From the NCBI RefSeq assembly GCF_937138205.1, contig NZ_CAKZOT010000014.1:1-40503 (forward strand): a stretch of DNA of 40,503 nucleotides. Direction: 5' to 3'. The DNA comes from an uncultured Rhodospira sp. GTDB taxonomy: Bacteria; Pseudomonadota; Alphaproteobacteria; Rhodospirillales; Rhodospirillaceae. The notes under the pieces were generated by a model. The model saw only the letters and a list, made by a program, of their open reading frames with translations, ran no database searches and was not told the origin of the DNA. The position numbers were made by a program, and so were the translations under genes. Positions 20,861 through 29,180 of the stretch are shown in pieces (position 1 is the first letter of the stretch; each line of letters begins with the position of its first letter).

Positions 20861-20900
20861 TGACGTCAGTGATGACGTCGTTACCGACGTCTGTAACGAC
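20861..20900. promoter_or_regulatory. GACGTC triple array with a 24-bp palindrome
   Basis: GACGTC occurs at 20862-20867, 20874-20879 and 20886-20891, exactly 12 bp apart. The third is the centre of a 24-bp palindrome (20877-20900): arms GTCGTTAC and GTAACGAC with 11 of 12 pairs matched. The first lies in the palindrome TGACGTCA. This looks like tandem binding sites for a dimeric DNA-binding protein. The nearest downstream gene is the broken coaBC stump at 21049, so the site may have lost its target. Confidence 0.45.
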
Positions 20901-21048
20901 AAACGCTACTCGTTACACGCCAGCGCGCAAGGCGGCCCAAACCGGCCGGTTACTCTGTCGCCTCCCCTCCCCTCCGCTCGCCCACGATTGCGCGCCGAGC
21001 CGCGCGCACCTACCCTGCTCGCCTTCCCTCCCCGCCGGAGCCCGCGCC

Positions 21049-21216
21049 ATGCCGCTTCAGGGTCGCCGCGTCCTGTTGATCGTCACCGGCGGCATCGCCG
21101 CCTGCAAGGTGCCGGAGCTGGTGCGCCGGCTTCGCGAGGCCGGCGGCGTGACTGCCCTCGCGGGGGTGGTGATCGTGCAGCGTTGGAGCCGAGAGCGTCC
21201 GTCGGCGGCGGGGTAG
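21049..21216 (+). pseudogene. coaBC: N-terminal stump of coaBC (phosphopantothenoylcysteine decarboxylase/synthase)
   Basis: The ATG at 21049, with GGAG 8 nt upstream, starts MPLQGRRVLLIVTGGIAACK and continues VPELVRRLREAGG, the flavoprotein N-terminus of CoaBC (Dfp). CoaBC normally has about 400 residues and makes 4'-phosphopantetheine in coenzyme A synthesis. After about residue 34 the similarity stops; the frame runs through unrelated codons to a TAG at 21214-21216, only 17 bp before the end of the converging LysE gene. CoaBC is essential, so an intact copy must lie elsewhere; this is a broken duplicate or a rearrangement scar. Confidence 0.65.
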
Positions 21217-21232
21217 GCAAGGGCGGATCGGA

Positions 21233-21931
21233 TCACGCCGACGGCGCGCCCACACCGGGTCGGTGCCGGCCGCCGTGTGTCGCCGCCTCGGCGCCGATCC
21301 AATCCCGCAGGGCGTCGAGAAGGCCGACCAGCCCGGTCGCCGTCACCAGCGCGCCGACTGCCGCCAGCAGGCCGCGCATCAGACGCGCGCGGCCGAACAG
21401 GCGGGCCGAGGCGGTGCCGAACGCCGCATAGGCCATGAAGCTGACCAGCGCCACGCCCACCAGCGGCAGGAACAGCGCGGCCAGATCGGCGGTCCCGACC
21501 GCACCCGGCTCCACGAACTGGGGAAACAGGGCGATGAAGAACAGCACCGCCTTGGGATTGAACACCGTGATCAGAACGCCGGTCAGGAACCGCCGCCGCC
21601 GCTCCGCCGCCACCGAGGGCACGCCGTCCGCCGTCAACCGGGTGCGCAGGGCGGTACGGACCAGACTGATGCCGATCACCATCAGCACCACCGCGCCCAC
21701 GCCCTGGGTGACCACGAACACGCGCGGGTCGATGGCCGTGACCGTGCGTAACGCGATATAGGCGGCGCCGGCCTGAAGGACGGTGGCCGCGACATTGCCC
21801 AGCGCCGTCGGCAGCGTGCCGAGAATGCCGAAGCGCGCGCCGTGGGCGAACGCCAGCGCCATGCTGGGGCCGGGCAGGATGGCCACGGACAGCGCGGTGA
21901 TCGTGTAGACGACAAGGACGGTTGTGTCCAT
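21233..21931 (-). CDS. LysE/RhtB-family amino acid exporter
   Basis: A 232-residue inner-membrane exporter with six hydrophobic segments. The N-terminus TALSVAILPGPSMALAFAHG contains the family PGP motif, and the mid-protein GVLITVFNPKAVLFFIALFPQFV is the second hallmark (NPK). The family exports amino acids or other small polar compounds using the proton gradient; the substrate cannot be predicted. The C-terminal 15 residues are a polar extension past the last helix (ATHGGRHRPGVGAPSA), possibly acquired when the coaBC stump was joined here. The start at 21931 gives the normal N-terminus. A second, broken member lies just upstream at 22052-22482. Confidence 0.88.
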   Translation of the reverse strand: MDTTVLVVYTITALSVAILPGPSMALAFAHGARFGILGTLPTALGNVAATVLQAGAAYIALRTVTAIDPRVFVVTQGVGAVVLMVIGISLVRTALRTRLTADGVPSVAAERRRRFLTGVLITVFNPKAVLFFIALFPQFVEPGAVGTADLAALFLPLVGVALVSFMAYAAFGTASARLFGRARLMRGLLAAVGALVTATGLVGLLDALRDWIGAEAATHGGRHRPGVGAPSA

Positions 21932-22051
21932 CGGCTTGCGTCCTTGGTTTCGGCCGGTGACCCGGCGCCAAGAGTCCAGAATCTATCGGCGTTTCAACCC
22001 ACCGTGCAAACGATTCAGCCCGCCGGGGAAACGAAAAGCCGCGAGCCGCCT

Positions 22052-22482
22052 TCACGTCGCCAAGCCGAACCGCAGGGCCAGAAGCACGAAGGCGGCGGCG
22101 AAGCCGCGACGGCCCCAGGCCATCACGTCCGGCGGCTGATGACATGGCGGCACACGCGCGCCGCGAAGGCGCCATACCCGACGAAGACCACGAAGGTCAG
22201 CGCCATGAACACCGCACGCAGGCCGATCATGCGCGACAGCGGCGCCGCCGCGTCGGACGGCACGAACTGCGACAGGAAGGCCAGGAAGAAGATCGACAGC
22301 TTGGGACTCAGGATGTTGGTCAGAACCCCGCCGGTCACGACCTGGGTCAAGGGCTTGCTGTCGCCTTCGGGACTCACGGCCAGCGCGCCGTCATGCCGAT
22401 ACCGTGGTTCATGCCGGCCGGGGCGAACCGGTCTTGGCATGGTGGGATCGAGACAGTAGCCTTCGCCCGCGCGGTCGCTCAC
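22052..22482 (-). pseudogene. Broken LysE-family exporter
   Basis: The central part GVLTNILSPKLSIFFLAFLS and the following helix are typical of LysE exporters, with SPK in place of NPK. The N-terminal third, including the PGP motif, is missing: the sequence before it (DRAGEGYCLDPTMPRPVRPG) is unrelated. At about 22125 the frame is also shifted: the reading frame stops at RHVISRRT, while the adjacent frame continues VMAWGRRGFAAAFVLLALRF to a TGA at 22054-22052, the expected last helix. Two lesions make loss of function certain. Confidence 0.7.
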
Positions 22483-22551
22483 GACGGCGAGGCCCGAGCC
22501 TCTGACCGGAATGGGCGGGCGCTCATTGCACCGCCATAGCGGGAAAGGTCA

Positions 22552-25437
22552 ATGCGCGTTCTTGTCTACAACGAACTGGTTCCCGAGAAGATTCCGAATT
22601 TCGACAAGGTCGTCCGCGCCCTGGGGGAACGCGATTTCGCCCGCGCCGATGTGCGCAAGCTGACGGACACGCTCTATCGCGCCCGCCTGAACAAGAGCGA
22701 CCGTCTGCTGTTCTCGCTGTACCGGGCGCGCGGCGAGACCTGCTGCCTGATCCTGGAGCACATCCGCAATCACGCCTATGAGAAATCGCGCTTTCTCAGC
22801 CGGGGCGCCGAGATCGACGAGGAAAAAGTCCCCGCGATCGACGCGGACGCCGCCACGCCGGCCGGCGACCTGCCGCTGCTGGACCCGGACAAGCCGCGCT
22901 TCAACATCCTCGACAAGATCCTGACGTTCGACGACGAGCAGGAGGCCATCCACGCCCTGTCGCCGCCGGTCATCATCATCGGCTCCGCCGGCAGCGGAAA
23001 GACCGCACTGACCCTGGAGAAGATGAAGCAGATGGTCGGCGACATGCTGTATGTCAGCCTGTCGCCGTACCTGGTCCGGAATGCGCGCGATCTGTACTAC
23101 GCCCGGAACTACACGAACGACGATCAGGAGATCGACTTTCTTTCGTTCCAGGAATTCCTGGAGAGCATCCGCGTGCCCGAGGGCCGCGAGGTCACGCCCC
23201 GCGACTTCCAGGCGTGGTTCGTCCGCCAGCCGGCGGCGCGCCGCCTGCGCGACGCCCACAAGGTGTTCGAGGAGATCCGGGGCGTCATCACCGGCCCAGT
23301 CGGCGACGCGGGGTGGCTGAGTCGCGAGGATTATCTCGATCTGGGGGTCAAGCAATCGATCTTCAGCGAGGAGGACCGTCCGGCGGTCTATGACCTGTTC
23401 GAGAAGTACCGCGGCTTCCTGCGCGAGTCGGGCCTGTACGACCCCAATATCCTCAGTCACGAATACGTGGGGGCGGTTGAGCCGCGATATGATTTCCTGG
23501 TGGTGGACGAGGTCCAGGACATCACCAACATTCAGCTTTATCTGATCCTGAAGTCGCTGCGTACCGCCGGCGAGTTCATCCTCACCGGCGATTCCAACCA
23601 AATCGTCCACCCGAACTTCTTTTCCTGGGCACACATCAAGTCGCTGTTCTTCGAGGAACGCGGGCTGTCGGGGGCGCACGACGGCGAGATCGTGCGCATC
23701 CTGCGCACCAACTACCGCAACACCCCGACCGTCACCGAGGTGGCCAACCGCATCCTGAAACTCAAGCACGCCCGGTTCGGGTCGGTGGACCGGGAGAGCA
23801 ACTATCTGGTCCGCAGCGTGGCGCGGGAGCCGGGCCGGCTCCAGTTGCTGCCCCACACCCCGGAGGTCCTGAGCGATCTGGACGACCGCACCCGGCGCTC
23901 CACGCGCGTGGCCGTGCTGGTGCTGCACCCGGACCAGAAGGACGAGGCCCGACGCTGGTTCAACACCCCGCTGGTGTTCTCCATCCAGGAAGCGAAGGGC
24001 CTGGAATACGACAGCATCATCCTGTTCAACGTGGTCAGCGACGAGGCCAAGGCATTCCGCGAGGTCGCCCGGGACGTCGATCCGGCGGCCCTGGAGACCG
24101 AGACGCTCACCTACGCCCGCGCCCGCGACAAGCGCGACAAGTCGCTGGAAGTCTACAAGTTCTATATCAACGCCCTGTTCGTCGCGATCACCCGCGCCGT
24201 GCGCAACCTGTACTGGGTCGAATCCGACCACGGGCATCCTCTCATGGATTTGTTGCAGATGGCCCGGTTCTCGGAGGCCACCGTCTCGGCCGAGCGGGAG
24301 GACTCCAGTCTGGAACAGTGGCAACGCGAGGCCAGTCGCCTGGAGATGCAGGGCAAGACGGAACAGGCCCAGGACATCCGCGACCGCGTCCTGAAGCAGA
24401 AGCCGGTGCCGTGGACCGTGGTGGACCGCGCCACCTTCGACGTGCAGAGCGAGGCCGCGTTCGCCTCCGGTGCCCGCAAGCAGCTTCTGCCGGTGTTCGA
24501 ACATGCCCTGCTGCACTGCTACCGGCCGATGCTCAACCGGCTCACCCTGGACGGCTTCAAGCCCGCCCTGGACCCCGAGGACAAGGCGGTCACCCTGTTG
24601 CACCAGAAACACTTCGAGGCCTACGCGTTCAAGAACCCGGGCGCGGTGCTGCGCGATGTGGAGCGGTACGGCATCGACCACCGCACCCCCTTCAACATGA
24701 CCCCGCTCATGGCGGCGGCCCGCGTCGGCAATGTTCCGGTCGCGCAAACGCTCATTAAACGCGGGGCCGACCCCACCCTGACGGCCAACCACGGCTTCAC
24801 CGCCGTGGACTTCGCCCTGGAACGCGGCCTGACCGACGAGCGGTTCGCCCGCCAGAAACTGCCCGAGCTGTTCGACCTTCTGGCGCCTCCCAGCATTGAT
24901 GTCCAGGCCCGGGGCCGGCTGATCAAGCTCGACCGCCGCCTGATGGAATACGTCCTGCTGCGCATCATGGGGGCGCTGTTCTATCGCCGCCTGGGTCCCT
25001 GGATCGCGGAGAGATACGGACACAACGAGGGCTTCACGGCGAAGGCCCTCGCCGAGGTCGTCGCCATCCTGCCCGAGGATGTGCTGCCGGAGCGGCGCAA
25101 GCAGCGGACCTACATCTCAAGCATCCTGTCCAAGAACGAGGTCGATGGCACGTCGCCGTACAATCGGTTCCTGTTCCGGCGCTTCCGGCGCGGGCACTAT
25201 ATCGTCGACCCGGACTTGAAGATCCGCGCGGGTTCCGCGTGGGTCCCCTATTACCAGGTGTTCCGACCGGAGGCCTGGGGACCTGACTATCCGCCGGATT
25301 ATTACGCGCGATCCGGACTGTTCAGCGAAGCCGACATCAAGGCCATGAACACCAGGGATATCGAGAGGGGGATGCAACAGTTGGCGGCGTTTCGCGCTGA
25401 CGTTCTGGGGCTTAAAACGGATGGGGGAGATCCATAA
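22552..25437 (+). CDS. RelE-like domain fused to SF1 helicase with ankyrin repeats
   Basis: A 961-residue cytosolic protein. Residues 1-85 resemble a RelE/ParE toxin fold: YRARLNKSDRLLFSLY, then LILEHIRNHAYEKSRFL, the strand-strand-helix ending typical of those toxins. A UvrD/Rep-type superfamily 1 helicase core follows: Walker A GSAGSGKT (144-151), Walker B DEVQD (319-323), motif III GDSNQ (346-350), motif IV TNYRN (386-390), motif V QEAKGLEYDS (about 478-488) and motif VI VAITRA (544-549). Two ankyrin repeats lie at about 710-765 (NMTPLMAAARVGNVPVAQTL...), then an unassigned helical tail rich in Arg/Tyr. All helicase motifs are intact. AAGG 4 nt before the ATG supports the start. It is a single-gene unit with its own terminator. 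The architecture suggests a nucleic-acid-sensing toxin or defence protein, but this is inference; an antitoxin is not visible. Confidence 0.8.
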   Translation: MRVLVYNELVPEKIPNFDKVVRALGERDFARADVRKLTDTLYRARLNKSDRLLFSLYRARGETCCLILEHIRNHAYEKSRFLSRGAEIDEEKVPAIDADAATPAGDLPLLDPDKPRFNILDKILTFDDEQEAIHALSPPVIIIGSAGSGKTALTLEKMKQMVGDMLYVSLSPYLVRNARDLYYARNYTNDDQEIDFLSFQEFLESIRVPEGREVTPRDFQAWFVRQPAARRLRDAHKVFEEIRGVITGPVGDAGWLSREDYLDLGVKQSIFSEEDRPAVYDLFEKYRGFLRESGLYDPNILSHEYVGAVEPRYDFLVVDEVQDITNIQLYLILKSLRTAGEFILTGDSNQIVHPNFFSWAHIKSLFFEERGLSGAHDGEIVRILRTNYRNTPTVTEVANRILKLKHARFGSVDRESNYLVRSVAREPGRLQLLPHTPEVLSDLDDRTRRSTRVAVLVLHPDQKDEARRWFNTPLVFSIQEAKGLEYDSIILFNVVSDEAKAFREVARDVDPAALETETLTYARARDKRDKSLEVYKFYINALFVAITRAVRNLYWVESDHGHPLMDLLQMARFSEATVSAEREDSSLEQWQREASRLEMQGKTEQAQDIRDRVLKQKPVPWTVVDRATFDVQSEAAFASGARKQLLPVFEHALLHCYRPMLNRLTLDGFKPALDPEDKAVTLLHQKHFEAYAFKNPGAVLRDVERYGIDHRTPFNMTPLMAAARVGNVPVAQTLIKRGADPTLTANHGFTAVDFALERGLTDERFARQKLPELFDLLAPPSIDVQARGRLIKLDRRLMEYVLLRIMGALFYRRLGPWIAERYGHNEGFTAKALAEVVAILPEDVLPERRKQRTYISSILSKNEVDGTSPYNRFLFRRFRRGHYIVDPDLKIRAGSAWVPYYQVFRPEAWGPDYPPDYYARSGLFSEADIKAMNTRDIERGMQQLAAFRADVLGLKTDGGDP

Positions 25438-25834
25438 CCACAGTCGTCGTGAACGGGGGTGAGTGGCGTGAGACCGGGTATCCCGAAGCGGCATTTGCCG
25501 GACGTGCCCGTTCCTATTGTCCAGAGAACGTCCGACCCCGGCCCCACCCCCTCCGCCAGTTATGCTAGAAAACGCAGGATCCAAGCCCGGCTCCGGCCGG
25601 GTTCTTGCGTTGTTTCAACCTTAGTTCCGCAGTTGGGCGCCAAGGATTTGTGCGATCAGGGGTTTGTGCGCCATGGGAGGTTGCGGGCGCGTTTGCGCTT
25701 TTCTCGATGGGGTTCAAAGCCCTGCGTTTTGATAAAGCGCGCACCTTCGGAATCTGGGATTGTTGCGTTTACTTCCTTGTCTGGCCTCATGCGGGCACAC
25801 CTCTCCCGTCAGGCGGCCAAGGTCGGCGCGCGGC
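25438..25834. other. Intergenic region between helicase gene and csx17 relic
   Basis: Apart from the terminator at 25571-25611, the stretch has no supported gene. Short frames (for example one starting ATG at 25707, MGFKALRFDKARTFGIW...) have no ribosome-binding site or family resemblance. It may contain further decayed pieces of the CRISPR-associated gene that follows. Confidence 0.4.
25571..25611 (+). terminator. Intrinsic terminator of the helicase gene
   Basis: CCCGGC (25586-25591) and GCCGGG (25596-25601) form a stem around TCCG, followed by TTCTTGCGTTGTTT. An outer pair AACGCA (25571-25576) with TGCGTT (25606-25611) extends the structure. It lies about 135 bp after the helicase stop. 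Confidence 0.65.
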
Positions 25835-26437
25835 GCAGTACACAAGGACGGCGCCCGCGCCGCCCTGATGGGGTTGGGCGAGGTCGTGGCCTGGATGGTC
25901 TCCAGCAAGGAGGCCAAAGAGAAGCTGTCTCCGCCGCCCCGCCTGCGCTCGGCCTGGATCAAGGCGGCCGACGACGGCTCCGCCGAATTCCGTGTCGCCG
26001 CCGCGCTGGCGAGTCTGGGGTGGCCCGACGGGACCGATCCCGATGCGTCACCAGGACAGGCGATGGCGGACGCTGAAGACGGTAACCCGCCGACCGACTC
26101 CGCGCCCGCGCACCCGTCCGATGAGGCGATCGACGGCGAGGACGATGAGGGCGGACAAGACGACCGCTCGCTCTGGTTCCGTTGGCAGGACCAAGCCAAT
26201 CGCCTCCTGCCCCTGGCCGTGTGAGGCGCGGGCGGGCTGATGCGCACCATGGTCGGGGTGTTGGACCGCCGCCTGATCGAGCAGGCCACGCGTGGCCTGG
26301 AGGACAAGCCCCTGGCCGCCGCCGTGCCGGCGCGCCTGGCCAGCACGGCCGGTTATTTTGTTTTCGCTCGACCACCTTCACGCCTGCCGCACTCGACGCT
26401 GGCGACTTCCGGCGCGGTCATACCCCGGCCTCATTGA
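25835..26437 (+). pseudogene. csx17: C-terminal relic of csx17, type I-U/I-G CRISPR effector large subunit
   Basis: The frame reads ALMGLGEVVAWMVSSKEAK, then PPRLRSAWIKAADDGSAEFR and VAAALASLG, a close fit to the remembered C-terminal block of Csx17 (PLPxLSPxWLxAxDDGSPEFRLAxALASL). After LLPLAV comes a TGA at 26222-26224 where Csx17 has Trp (VWGxGDL), and the same frame continues GAGGLMRTMVGVLDRRLIEQ, then GLEDKPLAAAVPARL, matching the next block (VLERRLLE...PLxxRxxARL). So a single TGG to TGA change and loss of everything upstream killed the gene; similarity fades after about 26360. Csx17 is the large subunit of the Cascade-like complex. No cas3, csb1, csb2, cas1, cas2 or repeat array is visible. 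Identification is from memory of the family. Confidence 0.6.
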
Positions 26438-26532
26438 AGCCGCATTCGGCGCGCAAAGCCCATCCTATGAACGCTTCCAACCACGCTTCCCCGGTCAAGG
26501 CGCGCACGCTCGCCTTGGACGCGGGCAGGAGT

Positions 26533-26569
26533 GAATCCTCCGCCGTGAGTGCAATTTCACGGAGGAATC
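26533..26569. repeat. Hairpin-forming inverted repeat upstream of pgaB
   Basis: GAATCCTCCGCCGTGA (26533-26548) pairs with TCACGGAGGAATC (26557-26569) with one mismatch, a 3-nt bulge and an 8-nt loop. It lies between the csx17 relic and the pga operon. It could be a terminator without T-run, or the remains of an insertion end. A single copy, so it is not a CRISPR repeat array. Confidence 0.4.
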
Positions 26570-26732
26570 ACACATTGATCCCGTCAGCAGGACTTGCAGA
26601 TTAGAACAGGTCTTGATAATAGGGTCTGCCAGTTAGTCGGCGATGCTATCAATGGAAGATAGAAACAAGACCCTCACTCAAGGCTAAGACAGCGGTGGAC
26701 GCTGCGGCACGCCGGACGACTGCGAGGATGGG

Positions 26733-29147
26733 ATGGGTGGAGATTTAGGGCGACGTTGGCTGGCCCGCGTGGCTGGCCAAGGGGACATTTGCGCGACGGC
26801 CCCGCACCGGGAGCGGGCCGCCAAGGGGTGCCCGCGGCACGTCAGCGGCGCTATCGCGGCGATCCTGTTGCTGGTGCTGGCCGGGATGGTGACGCTCCCG
26901 TCGCCGTTGCGTGCGAGCGGGCCGCCGTCAGGCACGCGGGCCGATCACGCGATCGCGATCCGGACCACCGAGACCGTGACCGAAGGCGGCTGGGTCTGGA
27001 TTCTGGAGCAGGCCAAGGCGGCGGGGATCACGCGCATCGACGTCCTGGTGAAGCAGGACGAAGACGACTATTACAGTCAGCGGACCGACCGGGTGCTGCA
27101 ATCCGGCGAACTGCTGGTGGCGTTGCCGGGAGAGGTCACCGCCGAAGGCTGGGAAGACTCCGCCTGGCTGGAAGAAATGCTCGTCCGGGGCGACGAGCTG
27201 GGGATCGAGATCTGGGCCTGGTGGCCGGTGTTTCACGATTCCGTCGCGGCGCGCGCCTTTCCGGAGGCCGGCTATACCGCGGGCGACGGGTCGGTCTTTG
27301 TTGATGCGGCGGTACCCGCCGTGCGCAACTACCAGACGACTCTCCTGACCAAGCTGCTGGAGACCTATGCCTTCGACGGTATCTCGCTTGACTGGATCCG
27401 GTACGACACCTGGCCGGACGGTGGCGACGGACCGCTCGCCGAGGTGTACCGCGAGCGTACGGGCCAAACCTGGAGCGAGCTTGGACTGCGCGACCCGCTC
27501 AATCGGGCGATTTGGGGCGATATCCGCGAGACCAGCGTGGCCAGTTGGCTGGAAACCATGGTCCGCAAGGCCAAGGCGCGCTGGCCCGAGGTCGCCTGGG
27601 GCGGCTACCTGTTGCCGCCGCAGTTCAAGGAGGTCTCTCAGGACTATGCGGCGCTGACGGCCGCGGGCCTGGAGGCCGTGCAGCCGATGATCTACTGGTC
27701 GCTGTGGCACTATCCGGCCGTCTGGTCCGGCGAGGTGGTCGGGCAGCACGCGTTCTGGGCGCAACCCGACACCAAGCTGGTGCCCACCCTGGATCTGAAC
27801 CGGCCGGACCAAGAACACATGGCCGCGGCGGCGGCCATGCGCACGGCCCCGGTATCAGAATACCTTTGGTACCTGGATACCGCCTGGACCGAACGGCACT
27901 TCAAGCGCGTCCGCACGCTGGCGCACCGGATGCGGGAAGCGCGGGCGCAGGCGGACCCCCACCATCTGGCGCTGCCCGACACACTGGACCAGGGTCCGAC
28001 CCCCGCCCGGTTTCCACCCGACAGCACGGCCTGGACCCTCGTGCTGTTCGCGGCGTTGCACGATCAGGGGCTGCTTGCCGGGTCGGACCCGATCGTGCCG
28101 GTGCTGGCGCTTCACCGCTTCACGCCTGGGCCGGCGCGTGCGGACGGCCCGGCGTGGAGCAACAGCGCGGGCTACGTCCGACGGCTGTTCCGCTTCCTGG
28201 ACGACCGGGGCTTTTCGGTCATCCCGTTGCGGGACCTTCAGGCCGCGATGCTGCAGGGCTACGCGCAGGATTTGCCGGCAAAAGCGGTCGTGTTGACGGT
28301 GGATGATGCGGCGCAATCGGTCGCCCGGCACTTCCACCCTCTGGCGGTCGAATTCGGATATCCGTACACGCTGTCCGTGATCACGCGCCCGCTCAATGGA
28401 CCCGACGCCTACCTCGACGAGGCGAGAACCGACCCGCAAATGGATTGGGATACCCTGGAGCAGTTGGCGGACTCCGACCTTGTCCAGCTCGTCTCTCACA
28501 GCCATGCCTTGCACACCTATGTCGGTCAGGGGCCGGAAGGGACGAATCTGGAAGCCGCCGCCATGGCGCGGCGCTGGCTGGCGGACGCCCAGCGCACGGA
28601 GACGGACGCCGAGCGTTTCGAGCGGGTGCGGACCGATCTCGCCCGCTCGCGCGCCGCGCTGGAGTCTCTCACGGGCGCACGCGTGACCGTTCTGGCCTGG
28701 CCCTACGGGCGATTCGATCGGCTCGCCGAGCGCGCCGCGCGCGCCGCTGGATTCCGGCACTTCCTGCTGTTTGGCGGGTCGCGCTATGCCAAGCCCGCCT
28801 GGGCGCCCCACCGAATCGGCCGCATTCCGGTCGGCCGTGGGGAGGAGGGGGTGGCGCTGTCTCTGCCGGAGGATCCCGCCGTCGAGCAGGCATGGTGGCT
28901 CGCCTATCTGACCTACGCTCGGCACACGGCGGCGCGCCCGTTGATAGAGGCCGTCTTGTTGCAGCTCGACGACCAAGCGGCCGCCCATCCCGAAGCCGTG
29001 CTCGCGCGCGCGGCCCTGGACGTCCTCGCCGGGCGCACGGCCCGGGCGAACGTGCGGATCGCGCGCCTTGGCGCCGCCTATCCAGAGGACCGCGCATTCG
29101 CGCAGGCACTTCAGACATTCCGCGACATCTACCGCTTGACCGAGTGA
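26733..29147 (+). CDS. pgaB: PgaB-like poly-N-acetylglucosamine deacetylase with reversed domain order
   Basis: An 804-residue exported enzyme that partially deacetylates (and may cleave) poly-beta-1,6-GlcNAc in the periplasm during export. A signal or anchor helix lies at about 38-60. A glycoside-hydrolase-like domain (about 70-400) has YAFDGISLDWIRYD and WAWWPVFHD. The NodB deacetylase domain comes after it (about 440-700): VPVLALHRF, LTVDDAAQS with Asp524/Asp525, SHSHALH with His589 and His594 spaced as in E. coli PgaB His184/His189, and LAWPYGRFD. Known PgaB proteins have the deacetylase first and the hydrolase second, so the order is swapped here. In the DD motif Phe and Gly are replaced by Val and Ala. 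The last 95 residues are helical and TPR-like. GAGG 5 nt before the ATG fixes the start. It is first in the operon; pgaC follows after 33 bp. Confidence 0.85.
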   Translation: MGGDLGRRWLARVAGQGDICATAPHRERAAKGCPRHVSGAIAAILLLVLAGMVTLPSPLRASGPPSGTRADHAIAIRTTETVTEGGWVWILEQAKAAGITRIDVLVKQDEDDYYSQRTDRVLQSGELLVALPGEVTAEGWEDSAWLEEMLVRGDELGIEIWAWWPVFHDSVAARAFPEAGYTAGDGSVFVDAAVPAVRNYQTTLLTKLLETYAFDGISLDWIRYDTWPDGGDGPLAEVYRERTGQTWSELGLRDPLNRAIWGDIRETSVASWLETMVRKAKARWPEVAWGGYLLPPQFKEVSQDYAALTAAGLEAVQPMIYWSLWHYPAVWSGEVVGQHAFWAQPDTKLVPTLDLNRPDQEHMAAAAAMRTAPVSEYLWYLDTAWTERHFKRVRTLAHRMREARAQADPHHLALPDTLDQGPTPARFPPDSTAWTLVLFAALHDQGLLAGSDPIVPVLALHRFTPGPARADGPAWSNSAGYVRRLFRFLDDRGFSVIPLRDLQAAMLQGYAQDLPAKAVVLTVDDAAQSVARHFHPLAVEFGYPYTLSVITRPLNGPDAYLDEARTDPQMDWDTLEQLADSDLVQLVSHSHALHTYVGQGPEGTNLEAAAMARRWLADAQRTETDAERFERVRTDLARSRAALESLTGARVTVLAWPYGRFDRLAERAARAAGFRHFLLFGGSRYAKPAWAPHRIGRIPVGRGEEGVALSLPEDPAVEQAWWLAYLTYARHTAARPLIEAVLLQLDDQAAAHPEAVLARAALDVLAGRTARANVRIARLGAAYPEDRAFAQALQTFRDIYRLTE

Positions 29148-29180
29148 CCTCGAACGGCGGAACCAGGGGAGGCACTCATC

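Noticed and set aside
22549-25023. 824-codon minus-strand frame
   Set aside because: Antisense of the helicase gene, whose motifs are unambiguous.
25605-25868. Small plus-strand frames before the csx17 relic
   Set aside because: They lack ribosome-binding sites and family features; one begins with an alternative start inside the helicase terminator.
26533-26569. Inverted repeat near the csx17 relic considered as a CRISPR repeat
   Set aside because: Only one copy is present and there are no regularly spaced repeats within several hundred bp.
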